Origin: Hyphomicrobiaceae bacterium | Lineage (GTDB): Bacteria; Pseudomonadota; Alphaproteobacteria; Rhizobiales; Hyphomicrobiaceae | Length of the DNA: 44,491 nucleotides | NCBI GenBank assembly: GCA_013214245.1 | Contig: JABSQE010000143.1 | Span: 1-44,491, forward strand | Direction of reading: 5' to 3' | Part shown: one piece after another, positions 12,222 to 23,819 of the stretch | Numbering within the stretch: the stretch's first letter is position 1 | Layout of the letters: every line of letters starts with the position of its first letter | The notes under the pieces: model-generated | Database searches by the model: none | The model's input: the letters and a program-made list of their open reading frames with translations, nothing else | Told to the model about the DNA's origin: nothing | Made by a program: the position numbers and the translations under genes

Positions 12222-14312
12222 TTAGAGTGTTTTTATATCTTCATAGCTTTTCGCCGGCTCTCTTTTTAGACACGACATCACATCTATCTTAGAAACATCG
12301 AAACCAGCAAAGGTATCCATCCCATATTCTATCAATTCTGATCCTGTTGTATTTCTAGTCACAACTATAAGCGTATCTAAACAACCTTTGACAACGTATA
12401 ATAATTTTTGCGTAGTATTAAAAGATCCCATAATTATAATGTGATCGTATATTTCATGAAGAGCATCAATAATTGCGTTGAAACCAACTATATCTAAATC
12501 AGGATCATCAAATTCTGAATTATTACCAGTAGAGATATAGTCAAATTCACCTCCAGGTACACTAGACACTAAATCTTTAAAATGTGCAGAATTTTTTAAT
12601 AAATCGAATATTCCTGCCTTTGATACAACACCACACTGATCAGCACCCACTTCACCTTTAGTATTTAAATCAATTATAGCAACTTTTAAGTTTGCCCTAC
12701 CTAAAAATTGAGCAAGTAAAATGCCTTCTCTTGATGCATCTATGACTTGATGATCTCCGGTTATGACAGTGCGATAATTGGAAGTATTCTTACTCCTTTC
12801 AATAATAATATTACCGATACTAGTTATTACTTTATTGCCATCAGCATTTAAATCAGCACATATGCCTAAGTAAGTCTCTTGCATTTCAGCATATTTTGAA
12901 TTAATGCGAAACAAATTGTTCCAAGGACAAATTTTACTAACAATTGCATTGAAAGCTTTAGGCTGAGAAAGCTTATATTCATAACCGGATACAGCTTCTT
13001 TGGCCAAAACAACTGCAATTCCAAATGTAAAAGTCGCTAACATTGTAAATATCGTGTACACGAATTTAGGAGGAGATATAGATGTGATATTTTCTTCACC
13101 TGATGAGATGATCTTTGCTGTAATTGGAATATCATTCGGTACAGTAATTGTTTTATAATTTTTATACTTTTGCTCAAGATGCGTAAGCTTTAAGCGTTTA
13201 GATCTAAAGTTCTTCTGCATTGTCTCTAACTTAATCTTAATGTTGTCTGAACTAGCTCGCTCTAATGCTAGCAGATCAATTTTATTGTGAAGTGATTTGA
13301 TTTCTCGATTAGCCTTTTCAAGTTCTTTTTGGAGTTTAACTTTAGTTTTTTTTACTTGTTCCAGTATCAGATCTCTTATTCTTTCTAAATCTGCTTTTAA
13401 TGTCCGTATAATTGGGTGAACAGCAGTAAACAAAGTGCGCGCCTCAATGATTTGACTTTTTACGTCATCGTACTGTAACATTAACTTTAAAATGACCTTT
13501 GAGAGTTTTTTCTTATTAAAATATTTAATTTCATCACTTTTAATAATAGCCTGTACAGCTGCCCACTGAGATCTTGTTGCATCACGTTTAATGGTAATTA
13601 TTTGAAGCCTTTCATTTAGTTTTTTTATACGATCTTTATCAAACCCCAATGATTCTGATGATGAATAGTAACTATGCTTTTTACGAACTTCGCTTATTTG
13701 ATCTTTGATCACCTTAATGTCAGCACGCAGCTTATCGATCTGTAAATTATCCTTGGCCTGTTGATTACTATGAACGACATAATTGGCTAGAGCTTCACTG
13801 TACATGCTCGCCAAATTATCAACAAAATTTACCGCAAACTCTTTGCTATAGGATTGCATATTAATAGATATGTAACTGTCGCCTGGCGCAGCATACACTT
13901 TTAAACGATTACGAATTGCACCTACTACTCTACCATTAATAGGATTTTCAATAACATTGTTAGGCTCTGAATTATTTAAAAGAAATTTTTGTTTTTCTGA
14001 CGGTTCAAGAGTGTGAGCTACGGCTAAAAGTATATTAGATGATTGAAGTTTATCGACGTGTGCGTTGAGAAGTTTTTTTTGTGAAATGTCAGATAAACCC
14101 TGAACGTGTGTGGATTTAACTTTAAGCACGAGCCGTGCTTCGGAGGAATAAAGTGGTTCCACCGCATAAAAGGCAACATAAGTGACTAGGCTGAAAATCA
14201 CTGCCAATATCAATATAGGTATTAACTTGTTACGGAGGCTACCACTAAGCTTTTCTAATTTCCTCTCGTTCAAAAATTTTTGCTTTGAAAGAGTCATACT
14301 CATTGCACTCAT
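12222..14312 (-). CDS. Polysaccharide chain-length/export protein, ExoP/Wzc/GumC-like with degenerate C-terminal ATPase domain
   Basis: 696 aa; N-terminal TM and Wzz-like region (YAVEPLYSSEARLVLKVKS), long coiled coil, second TM, C-terminal Rossmann-like ATPase region lacking a Walker A GK(S/T). Confidence 0.8.
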   Translation of the reverse strand: MSAMSMTLSKQKFLNERKLEKLSGSLRNKLIPILILAVIFSLVTYVAFYAVEPLYSSEARLVLKVKSTHVQGLSDISQKKLLNAHVDKLQSSNILLAVAHTLEPSEKQKFLLNNSEPNNVIENPINGRVVGAIRNRLKVYAAPGDSYISINMQSYSKEFAVNFVDNLASMYSEALANYVVHSNQQAKDNLQIDKLRADIKVIKDQISEVRKKHSYYSSSESLGFDKDRIKKLNERLQIITIKRDATRSQWAAVQAIIKSDEIKYFNKKKLSKVILKLMLQYDDVKSQIIEARTLFTAVHPIIRTLKADLERIRDLILEQVKKTKVKLQKELEKANREIKSLHNKIDLLALERASSDNIKIKLETMQKNFRSKRLKLTHLEQKYKNYKTITVPNDIPITAKIISSGEENITSISPPKFVYTIFTMLATFTFGIAVVLAKEAVSGYEYKLSQPKAFNAIVSKICPWNNLFRINSKYAEMQETYLGICADLNADGNKVITSIGNIIIERSKNTSNYRTVITGDHQVIDASREGILLAQFLGRANLKVAIIDLNTKGEVGADQCGVVSKAGIFDLLKNSAHFKDLVSSVPGGEFDYISTGNNSEFDDPDLDIVGFNAIIDALHEIYDHIIIMGSFNTTQKLLYVVKGCLDTLIVVTRNTTGSELIEYGMDTFAGFDVSKIDVMSCLKREPAKSYEDIKTL

Positions 14313-15288
14313 ATTAATATTAATGTCTTTTAGTCTGAAATTAGGCTACTCTTAATAGGTTAGTTGACTGTGCCTATTAGGATGTATTGCTTGCTCTATC
14401 AGTTCTGATGAGTATATTAGAAATTCTTTAGATAATACGTTATTGTAAGTCTAATATTGATTGTATTGCTAAAAAAAGATTGTCAGTTTAATTCTGAGAT
14501 GGGTAACGCACTATTGGAAGAAAAAAGTATCACGAATTAAAAAAATTAGTTATACATCCTACTTCGTTATAAGTGATCCTTAAGAGAAATTATATCTGAA
14601 AGAATCACTGTAACAAATCTTTCATTGTGCACAGCAATAGTTTAGGCTTATGACACTTGCCAGCGTGCAAAATTTTAACAGCGACAGCCTTAGCTATCAA
14701 AATTGAATGTTGCTTTAGTATTAATTGACAATTTTATTTATCGAACTTAAAAATTTATACAACTCTGAACCCTCATAATTTTGAAACGCTATTTTAAATA
14801 CATGATTTGATCACACTCTTATTCATGTCCCTATAGCTTGGAATATATTTAAAAGTAAATTACTCACAACTTCTTTTACCGTATTTTTGCCTTAGTTGAA
14901 AATACGTAGGTCAAATTTCACGCAGAGATAAATTTTTTGCTAGCGCCAAAGCTCCGACAAAAAATATTGTTAGTGAATATTGGAAGTCAATAATCTTTAT
15001 TAATTCTGGCAAGTTAAATTCCTAGTTATATATTTATATTTTAAATAGCTTCATGCTTATAGTGTAGTTGTAGTTTAAAACTAGGCAATTTCTAATATCA
15101 CAATAATATAATTTATATGACTTTTTGTAAGCCTCTTGAAAGCTAGTGGAACTCAAACTGAAAAACAGGTAAATTTTAACTTACTAGTTATTTGTTCGTG
15201 AAAACATTTTCCTAAGGCTGCAACCTAACTTTATTTTTTAAAAACAGAACGAAAAAAAAGCGTACTAAGATATCAGTTTGGTAAGTAT

Positions 15289-16020
15289 TTATTTTTCTTC
15301 TGTTATAGTTCTTCCTTGAAGACGAAGTACAAGACCAAGGTTTTGTTTAACTTTAGGATCAATTATTGGCATCTGACTAGCTTTTCGTAGTAAAGCTTCC
15401 GCGAGCTTTAAATCTCCGTTTGCAGCTTTTGCCATAGCCAAGTTATTCATGACTGATGGGTTTTGAGGTGCTAGTTTGAGTGCTCGTTCGAACTGTTGGC
15501 TTGCGTCTTGATATCTGCCAAGTTTCGCATAGGCTGTACCTCGCGCAGATACAGTACGCCAATCGGGGTGTTTAGGGTCATCTGCTTTTGCTAAAATTTT
15601 TATGGCAGCATTGGTTTCATCATTGTCCAACGTAGTGCGACCATAAGCTGAGAGAAATTCCAAATCCTTAGCATGATATGCAGATGCAGTGCGCAATACA
15701 GACACAGCTCGTGCTTTTTGGCCGCCTTCCCTGAGGGCAGCAGCATAAAGCAATGCATTTTTTTTACTTTTAGGATTCGTACTGTAAAGGCTGCCATAAT
15801 ACTCAATAGCTTGTTCAGGCTCCATATCAGAAGTATCCGATGGGAATGTACTTACCGTTAGCAACCCCAGATTAAAAACATCTTCACCATTACTCTTAGC
15901 GCACGAACCGAAGACAATTGCGGATGATAAAAGCATAACTAGGCGGAGAAGACGTAGCGTTATAGCTCTTTCGTATAATTGTATGTCATTCATAGTTGAT
16001 GTCCCTGTAATTAATGACAA
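15289..16020 (-). CDS. TPR lipoprotein, TadD-like
   Basis: lipobox-like SAIVFGSCA; repeated TPR units (GTAYAKLGRYQDASQQFERALKLAPQNPSVMNNLAMAKAANGDLKLAEALLRKA). Confidence 0.75.
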   Translation of the reverse strand: MSLITGTSTMNDIQLYERAITLRLLRLVMLLSSAIVFGSCAKSNGEDVFNLGLLTVSTFPSDTSDMEPEQAIEYYGSLYSTNPKSKKNALLYAAALREGGQKARAVSVLRTASAYHAKDLEFLSAYGRTTLDNDETNAAIKILAKADDPKHPDWRTVSARGTAYAKLGRYQDASQQFERALKLAPQNPSVMNNLAMAKAANGDLKLAEALLRKASQMPIIDPKVKQNLGLVLRLQGRTITEEK

Positions 16021-17023
16021 TCAGAATCATTACTTAATTCTAGTTTTGAGGACATCAATCAACAAACTCTTAATGCTACATCAGAATCTCCCATCAAAGC
16101 CTAAAAATTTCTAATATTTCTAGAACACCAAGACAATTAGCCAGTAAGACCATCATGAATAACAAAGTAATGGTCAATAATTAGGATTACTACAAAAAAG
16201 CAATCAGGATAACAGACAACTGAGCTTTCCCGCGATTATTGAACCTCAGACAACCTAATGATCCATACAATATTGCTAGTTTGTTGACAGAGAAACTGTT
16301 GCTATGATCATAAAAGTCATGAGATGAACAAACTGATGTAAAGCCTAAAAGACTCCACACAGAATTTTACCCTGACTTGAATAAAGACTGTCTAGGTGAC
16401 TTGATGGATGGCTCTGTGTATTTTTTATCTTCCATGTTCACAATCATGTTAACGATTACGATACCTGGATAACACTTCTTGTCGGCATCGATAAGTAAGT
16501 TAGCACAGTAATTGCAACGGTATCAGAGAAAAGTTATAAAATTAAAGCAATAGCAAATTATTTGTGTGCGTGTCTCTTATTATGTTCGGGTGAGAATCAG
16601 GAATAATGCACAAAAACACTATTCTCGAGAAAAATTTACTAAACTTTTCTCAGAAGAGCACTCGTTTATATAGAAAGTATTCTAATTATTAATGTGAAAC
16701 ACGTTTCCTTGTGAATTACTTTCTTCATGTTGAAGATCACAATTCCAAAATTAAACTTTGCCTTGATAGATATCCCTAATAACTAAATTGGTATAGATTG
16801 TGTTAATAAAAACTAGAGATTAGTAATTTTTTAATAGATACTAATCTCCTATTACTTCTCGGAATTTAGTAATGATGAGCAAACAGCAAACCTGCTAAAG
16901 GAATCTATAATCTGTAATAAACATTCAGAGAACAAGGCTTAGAATAACCTTTATTTGACTTCTCATGATAATCAAAACTACTTGAGTTGCTAAACAGCAA
17001 AAAAACTTAGATTAAATGGCTAA

Positions 17024-19141
17024 TTACTTAGCATAGCTTGTGATTTTAGAAAAATCAGCTATTTGCTCAGTAGAGTTACGTATTTCAGAAAGTATCTTAA
17101 GACGGTTGGCACGCACAGCTTGAGTATCTTCGTTCACCTTGACGTGCTTAAAGAAATGGTCCACCGGAGCTCGTAAACTTGCCAAAATTTGCATCGCAGC
17201 CTCAAAGTCCTCCACTTTTATTGCTATGAATACTCTTAGTTTAACATCGGCAGCGATCTGTGACAAAGTACTTTCTGCAATATCTTGAAACAAACTACGG
17301 TCCGGTGTACCATTGAAAGAAATTCCGTCTTTCTTTTCTTCAATAGTTAGAATATTGATGGCTCGCTTTATCCCAGTTAGCAAATTCACACCATCATCGG
17401 TTGCAAGAAACTTTCTAAGAGCAACTACTCGTTTCACAGTTAGAGCTATGTCAACATCACCGCCAATTGAAAATACCGCATCGATCAAATCAGGTCGCAT
17501 GCCATGTCCGCGAAGATACACTTTTAAGCGCTCACAGAAAAAATATAGTAGATCATTTAAAACTTCTTGAGATACATCCCTTACTTTTTTGTTATTAACA
17601 GAGACGTTGCTGACACCTTGTTGCTCAAGATATTTAAGAACTTTTTTGATGGGAGTAGTGAGGCCTAACCTTAAATTATTCTCCAAACAGATACGGATTA
17701 CACCTAAAGCTGCTCGACGCAACTGATAAGGATCACCGGAACCAGTTGGTTTTTCACCAATTTTCCAAAACCCCACTAAAGTATCTAATTTGTCCGCAAG
17801 CGCAACCGCTATGGAAACTGGTTGTTTTGGAACAGTATCTATTAAACCCTTAGGTTTGTAATGTTCAGCAATTGCAGTCGAAATACTTTTTTTTATACCA
17901 GCTAGATTAGCGTAATACCCCCCCATGATCCCTTGTAGCTCAGGAAATTCACCAACCATATTTGACAAAAGATCAGCCTTACAAAGTTGAGCTGCATACC
18001 GACACTCTTCTACCGACGCACCCACTAATAATGCAAGTTCTATCGACAATTCTGTAATTCGTTCGGTACGTTTCTTTTGCGAACCTAGTTTTTGGTGAAA
18101 TATAACTACTTCAAGCCCGGCTGCCATATCATCTAAAGACTGTTTAAGATCCGTATCCCAGAAAAACTTAGCATCAGCTAACCGTGCATGAATGACTCTC
18201 TCATTCCCTGCAACAACTCGGTCACTACCATCCTCCGTTATCAGGTTCGTAACCGCAAGAAACTTATTAGCTAGCTTACCGGTAGAAGGATCGCGTAATG
18301 AAAAACATTTTTGATGCGCTCTCATCGAGGTGATCAAACACTCCTCGGGAACATCAAGAAAAGCCTTGTCAAATGTGCCTAGCAAAACTGTCGGCCATTC
18401 TGTAAGACCTGCATTCTCACGTGTTAAGGACTCGTCATCAACTAGTTCTAGACCTGAGTTTGCTGCGACAGAACTAGCTTGCTGAGCGATCATTTTTGCC
18501 CGGTTGGAGAAGGATAGAATTACCTTGTTAGCCTCGAGTTTCGTGATATATTCCTCAAATGTTTTAACTACAAATGTCTCTTGGTTATAGAAACGGTGAC
18601 CACGTGAAGTATTTCCACTCTGCACGTTGCTAATATTAAACGGGACAATTATACCGTCCAAGATACACAATATGCTGTGTAAAGGCCTCACCCAGTAAAA
18701 ATCGAAGCTGCCCCACCGCATTGATTTAGGCCAAGGAAAATTGAAACATACTGCAGGTATTAATTCGCTAATTATATCAATAGCAGGGCGGCCTTGTATT
18801 TCAATACAAGCAACGTAAAATTCACCTTTGTTAGGAATATATACGGTATCTGCATCATCGATAGACTTTATTCCTGTTCCGCGCATAAATCCAGTTATTG
18901 CTTCATCCGACGCGCCAACCTTAGGTCCTTTACGCCTCTCCAGCAAAGTAGGTGATTTTACTGGAACATTCTCAACGACAAGTACTAGACGACGAGGAGT
19001 GACGAAAGATCTAGCCACACCGACCTCTAGCCCAAGTTTTTTTAGACCAGAGAGGACCAGACGCTCAAGATCTTCTGCAGCGCGCAGTTGCATTCGTGCA
19101 GGAATTTCCTCTGATAAAAGTTCAATTAAAAGTTCGGACAT
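17024..19141 (-). CDS. glyS: Glycyl-tRNA synthetase beta subunit
   Basis: 705 aa; MSELLIELLSEEIPARMQLRAAEDL, TPRRLVL, SGDPYQLRRAALGVIRI. Confidence 0.97.
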   Translation of the reverse strand: MSELLIELLSEEIPARMQLRAAEDLERLVLSGLKKLGLEVGVARSFVTPRRLVLVVENVPVKSPTLLERRKGPKVGASDEAITGFMRGTGIKSIDDADTVYIPNKGEFYVACIEIQGRPAIDIISELIPAVCFNFPWPKSMRWGSFDFYWVRPLHSILCILDGIIVPFNISNVQSGNTSRGHRFYNQETFVVKTFEEYITKLEANKVILSFSNRAKMIAQQASSVAANSGLELVDDESLTRENAGLTEWPTVLLGTFDKAFLDVPEECLITSMRAHQKCFSLRDPSTGKLANKFLAVTNLITEDGSDRVVAGNERVIHARLADAKFFWDTDLKQSLDDMAAGLEVVIFHQKLGSQKKRTERITELSIELALLVGASVEECRYAAQLCKADLLSNMVGEFPELQGIMGGYYANLAGIKKSISTAIAEHYKPKGLIDTVPKQPVSIAVALADKLDTLVGFWKIGEKPTGSGDPYQLRRAALGVIRICLENNLRLGLTTPIKKVLKYLEQQGVSNVSVNNKKVRDVSQEVLNDLLYFFCERLKVYLRGHGMRPDLIDAVFSIGGDVDIALTVKRVVALRKFLATDDGVNLLTGIKRAINILTIEEKKDGISFNGTPDRSLFQDIAESTLSQIAADVKLRVFIAIKVEDFEAAMQILASLRAPVDHFFKHVKVNEDTQAVRANRLKILSEIRNSTEQIADFSKITSYAK

Positions 19142-19374
19142 TGAAAATCTCTTGTAACCTTATTTAGGTTGATGTTTCATGCGTTATTTCTAAGACAGCC
19201 TAATCATACTAATAATATCATGTTATTAGACCGAAACATTGATTTTCAATATAAAAGCAACAAGTAAAGTCATAAAAATCTGAAGAAATAAATATGCTTG
19301 TTTACCCTTTGTGAGGAAACATTATCGTGCATCAACTGCAAATGTTGGCCGACCCAGCCTAATTTAGCTATAAG

Positions 19375-20361
19375 TCAAGATTGTTGTATGCCCCCTCTAG
19401 CTTGACTTTCCAGCCAAGAATTGCAACAAGCTGTCGCAAGTTCACGTACTCTTAAAATGTAGCTCTGTCGCTCAGTTGCTGATATCACTCCTCGTGAATC
19501 AAGTAAATTAAAAATATGGCTAGCTTTGATGCACTGATCATAAGCTGGCTGAGTCATAATATCATGCTTACCTTTTTCTACAACTTCTATGCAACTATCT
19601 CTAGCTCCGGATTGCAGAATAGATTGGCATTCAGCCTCTGCATCTTTGAAATGCTTAAATAACATTTCTGTGTTAGCGTAATAAAAGTTAAAGTTTGAGT
19701 ATTCCCGCTCAGTTTGCAAAAAAATATCGCCATAAGTGAGCTTGCGCTCGTCTTGATAACCGTTAAAATTTAGGTCATAGACACGATCGATCCCCTGAAC
19801 ATACATAGCAAGACGCTCTAGACCATAAGTAACTTCGCACGAAACTGGCCTGCATTCTATCCCTCCAACTTGTTGGAAATAGGTAAATTGAGTCACCTCC
19901 ATTCCGTTACACCATACCTCCCAACCAAGCCCCCATGCGCCTAGAGTTGGACTTTCCCAATCATCCTCCACAAATCGAATATCATTCACTTTCGTATCAA
20001 TACCAATCGCATTAAGACTAGCCAGGTAAAGATCAATAATGTTGTCAGGTGATGGTTTCATAATTACCTGAAACTGATAATAATGTTGGAGACGATTAGG
20101 ATTTTCACCATAACGCCCATCTTTTGGTCTACGCGAGGGCTGAACGTAGGCGGCATTCCAACTTTTTGGGCCAAGCGAACGCAATATTGTGGCAGGATGA
20201 AAAGTTGCAGCACCAACTTCCATATCATACGACTGAAGAACAATACAACCGCACGAAGCCCAATAATGCTGCAATGTTAATATAAGATCTTGAAAAGAAT
20301 CAAGGGGCCGAAGCTTAGTAATTGACGAAAATCCAGAATGTTCTACTATTTGTTTTGTCAT
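19375..20361 (-). CDS. glyQ: Glycyl-tRNA synthetase alpha subunit
   Basis: 328 aa; [71 protein letters not shown]. Confidence 0.98.
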   Translation of the reverse strand: MTKQIVEHSGFSSITKLRPLDSFQDLILTLQHYWASCGCIVLQSYDMEVGAATFHPATILRSLGPKSWNAAYVQPSRRPKDGRYGENPNRLQHYYQFQVIMKPSPDNIIDLYLASLNAIGIDTKVNDIRFVEDDWESPTLGAWGLGWEVWCNGMEVTQFTYFQQVGGIECRPVSCEVTYGLERLAMYVQGIDRVYDLNFNGYQDERKLTYGDIFLQTEREYSNFNFYYANTEMLFKHFKDAEAECQSILQSGARDSCIEVVEKGKHDIMTQPAYDQCIKASHIFNLLDSRGVISATERQSYILRVRELATACCNSWLESQARGGIQQS

Positions 20362-20492
20362 GCAGAACCAATCTCTAAAACAAGTTACGTAACAGGCTAT
20401 GTTTAGTTATTTTAACAATTTCTTTTTCAACTTGAAGTTAAACCTTCAACACCTTTTAAATACCAGTAGTAAAAGAATCGCTAGCATCAGAT

Positions 20493-20678
20493 TTAACGTC
20501 GTGGACGATAGACACCATCAGTTTCATCCCAACAAAGCTCGCCTAGATCTCGCGGTTGGTCAGGCTCTTTGTTACGAGCGTGTGTCATTCGGAATTTACG
20601 TTTCCGATATTTCGAAATCCATCGGTAGCCTGTGTAAGCTAACGCGCTAGCCATAGCAAGGGCAATCAATTGTGGCAT
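20493..20678 (-). CDS. Small conserved-looking hypothetical protein with N-terminal TM and basic C-terminus
   Basis: 61 aa MPQLIALAMASALAYTGYRWISKYRKRKFRMTHARNKEPDQPRDLGELCWDETDGVYRPRR; agGAGTTat upstream; lies between glyQ and the S49 peptidase on the same strand. Confidence 0.7.
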   Translation of the reverse strand: MPQLIALAMASALAYTGYRWISKYRKRKFRMTHARNKEPDQPRDLGELCWDETDGVYRPRR

Positions 20679-20721
20679 GTATAACTCCTAGATTCGAAAG
20701 TCAAAAATTGATAACAGTGTA

Positions 20722-21564
20722 TTATAAACCAAAGCGTGACCACATTAAGCGAGTTTCGAAGGTAGATAGAAATTTATCACTTAGAGATCCGCCCATTAAC
20801 GCGCAACTCTCTTCAATGACTGAGTCAGAGCGCCTATATAAGCGACTTAGTAGACCACTGCTACAAACAGGGATATGCTTCAAACGCACCTTGTCACCAT
20901 AAACCTCACGCATTTTACTGCGAATGTCACTAATACCGTCAATAAGACCAAACTCTAAAGCTCGTGGCGCTGTCCAAAAGGCGCCCGAGAATAGTTCACT
21001 ATCGATACCCTTAAGTTTACCAGCCCTACGATCCTTCACAATCCCAATGAATGTATCATGAATATCTTCCTGAATTTTCTTTATATGTTCAACATCACTA
21101 GGACATTCAGGTTTAAAAGGATCAAGAATTGATTTATTTAAACCTGCCGTATATACGCGCCGTTCGATTCCAAGTTTTTTAATTGCTTTATCGAACCCAA
21201 ATCCAGCTGCTATAACTCCTATAGACCCAATGATAGAAGAGACATCAGCGTAAATTTCATCTCCTGCAATTGCAATGAAATATCCACCTGACGCGGCAAC
21301 ATCTTCGCAGAAAACATAAACTTTCTTCTTCTTTTCCTCAGCCATTTGCCTGATACGCTTGAGGATAAGGTTAGATTGCACTGGTGACCCCCCTGGGGAA
21401 TTGATTGCTATTGCTACCGCTGGACAGCGTGAAATAGTAAAAGCTTTTTCAATAGGCCCAGCTAGAAGTGTGCTGGTCAATGCGGATTGCATAGGCGCTG
21501 CAGTGCCTATAGGACCGCATAATCTTAAAACAGGCACCGTTGGTCGTGATTTCATAGGCCACAT
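20722..21564 (-). CDS. S49 family peptidase (SppA/SohB-like)
   Basis: 280 aa; INSPGGSPVQSNLILKRIR, FCEDVAASGGYFIAIAGDEIYAD, SSIIGSIGVI. Confidence 0.93.
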   Translation of the reverse strand: MWPMKSRPTVPVLRLCGPIGTAAPMQSALTSTLLAGPIEKAFTISRCPAVAIAINSPGGSPVQSNLILKRIRQMAEEKKKKVYVFCEDVAASGGYFIAIAGDEIYADVSSIIGSIGVIAAGFGFDKAIKKLGIERRVYTAGLNKSILDPFKPECPSDVEHIKKIQEDIHDTFIGIVKDRRAGKLKGIDSELFSGAFWTAPRALEFGLIDGISDIRSKMREVYGDKVRLKHIPVCSSGLLSRLYRRSDSVIEESCALMGGSLSDKFLSTFETRLMWSRFGL

Positions 21565-21649
21565 TGGTTTATCCTATAGACTTTATTATTCAAACTTTCA
21601 TTGTACTCAGAAACTTAAAATCCAGAAATTCAGTGATTAACCAAATAAT

Positions 21650-22435
21650 CTAATTTAACTTATTCCATATAGGCCATTCCACAGGCTCACGCAAAACTCG
21701 CTCTACCTGCGGGCAATATGCGTTGTCGTTTGAATGTAAAACAATTCCTGGACTAATGTGCATCGGCGCTCGGCTACCACGAATTCCGCGAACAAGTACA
21801 CGACTCGCTTTCTCATGCTTCCGAGGATAGAGTATTTGTATGTTTATGTTTCCAAAATGTAGAGCAAAATACTGCAAAATCTCGCCAAGACGTTCTGCGA
21901 GATGAACAACAGTTGCTGAACCACCTGGTTTAGTAGCCTCAGCCATAAATTCTACCCAGCCTTTCAAAGCACCACGTAACATTGAATTTGATTCTGCTTT
22001 TAAAGTATTTTTTGACTTCATAATCTTGTGCGCGTCATAAAATGGCGGATTGGAAATCACATGATCAAAATACTCCCGGCCATTAGAACCAGAAAGCGTA
22101 TCAATTGCATTAACATCCAAAAGATCAACCTGTTTTACGGTCATACGGTCTTCAAATTGGTTGCGGCTAATGTTACGCTTTGCAAGCTCTGATAGTATTC
22201 TTTGCTTTTCGACTAAGGTAATGGATACTTTAGGACAACGAATTGCTACAGAAAGACCTGAAACCCCAACGCCGGCTCCAAGATCTAAAATTTTAAACAC
22301 TTTATTATTTTGAACGTGCAAACTTGCGGCTAAAAGAACTGCATCAATACCAGAACGATATCCTTTTCGAGGTTGCAACACCTTGATCGCTCCAGAAAAA
22401 AAAGCGTCATCCGTTAGTTCAGGCCAAGTGTTCAT
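21650..22435 (-). CDS. tRNA1(Val) (adenine-N6)-methyltransferase-like SAM methyltransferase
   Basis: 261 aa; LQPRKGYRSGIDAVLLAASL, ILDLGAGVGVSGLSVA, N6-MTase motif VISNPPFYD. Confidence 0.87.
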   Translation of the reverse strand: MNTWPELTDDAFFSGAIKVLQPRKGYRSGIDAVLLAASLHVQNNKVFKILDLGAGVGVSGLSVAIRCPKVSITLVEKQRILSELAKRNISRNQFEDRMTVKQVDLLDVNAIDTLSGSNGREYFDHVISNPPFYDAHKIMKSKNTLKAESNSMLRGALKGWVEFMAEATKPGGSATVVHLAERLGEILQYFALHFGNINIQILYPRKHEKASRVLVRGIRGSRAPMHISPGIVLHSNDNAYCPQVERVLREPVEWPIWNKLN

Positions 22436-22790
22436 TTGTACGCGGGATTTCCTACATTACTAGAAGATGATTTACCAATAAGGATTGATGCATTAAGTTT
22501 TCGTAAAACTGAATGTTTGAAATCTAAGTGATAACAAACCTCCTATCGAATTAAGTGTTATTTGTAGAAAACTCTGCAGCACTTTTATTACATTAACTAT
22601 TACAATAAAACACGTAAACAGGATATATTTTTTTGTTCTGATTAACTCAATTGAGCTGATGGTCTGGTATTTGTGTTGATCGATGTTAAGCTTAGATAAT
22701 CATATATCACTAATGCGGCAATCTGCGGGGACCGTTCTGATCTTACATTTGCATTATATCTCAAAACAAAGCTAAACTAAGCATACAAAC

Positions 22791-23819
22791 ATGGAGAATA
22801 CTTTGGACGTTCTTGTGCCACCGGACAGAACACATGATACTAACATCAAACTGCAAAACATTCTTGCGTTAACTAGCGAAGATATGAGCGCGGTTGACCA
22901 TATTATACTAGATAAGGCTATCTCTGATGTAGATATCATCCCAGAACTTGCTCATCATTTAATCGATTCTGGTGGCAAGAGGTTGCGTCCTATGTTGACC
23001 ATTGCATCCGCAAAATTGGCTGGTTACTCCGGAGACAAACATATAAGTCTAGCTGCAAGCGTTGAATTTATGCACACAGCAACGCTTTTGCACGATGATG
23101 TAGTTGACGAAAGTAACTTTCGGCGCGGAAAAAAATCAGCTCGGTTAATGTGGGGCAACCAAGCAAGCGTTTTAGTTGGCGACTTCTTACTCGGTCAGGC
23201 CTTTCGAATGATGGTTGACGTTGGTTCTCTCTCAGCGTTGAGGATACTTTCGAATGCTGCTGCCGTTATTGCTGAAGGTGAAGTCATGCAGCTGGCTGCA
23301 ACTAAGGACTTAACAACCACTGAAAACTCGTACCTTGCCATAATTAGTGCCAAAACAGCCGCATTGTTTTCTGCTGCTGCTGAAGTTGGAGCTGCTATAG
23401 CGGAACGACCTGAATCGGAACTAACCGCACTAAAAACTTATGGTAAATCGCTGGGTATTGCATTTCAGTTAGTTGATGATGCTTTAGACTATTCAGGCGA
23501 AAGCAGAAAACTTGGTAAAGACGTGGGTGATGACTTTCGTGAAGGGAAAATAACATTAGCGGTGATTCTTGCCTATCGAAAAGGAAACAACGATGAGCGA
23601 GCATTTTGGAAACGCACCTTAGGAGAGGGTGAGATTCGAGATGGAGACCTGGAGCGTGCTATAAGCATTGTGGATCGACACAAAACAATTGACTCCTCAT
23701 TAGAGCGTGCGCGCTTCTATGGCTCTGTCGCACGCAATGCAATGGCAACATTTTCTGACAATAAAATAAAAAAAGCTATGATCGACGTTGTTGACTTTTG
23801 CATAGAACGTGCGAGTTAG
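22791..23819 (+). CDS. ispB: Polyprenyl synthetase (octaprenyl/decaprenyl diphosphate synthase)
   Basis: 342 aa; SGGKRLRPMLTI, first Asp-rich motif LLHDDVVDES, second motif QLVDDALDYSG. Confidence 0.93.
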   Translation: MENTLDVLVPPDRTHDTNIKLQNILALTSEDMSAVDHIILDKAISDVDIIPELAHHLIDSGGKRLRPMLTIASAKLAGYSGDKHISLAASVEFMHTATLLHDDVVDESNFRRGKKSARLMWGNQASVLVGDFLLGQAFRMMVDVGSLSALRILSNAAAVIAEGEVMQLAATKDLTTTENSYLAIISAKTAALFSAAAEVGAAIAERPESELTALKTYGKSLGIAFQLVDDALDYSGESRKLGKDVGDDFREGKITLAVILAYRKGNNDERAFWKRTLGEGEIRDGDLERAISIVDRHKTIDSSLERARFYGSVARNAMATFSDNKIKKAMIDVVDFCIERAS

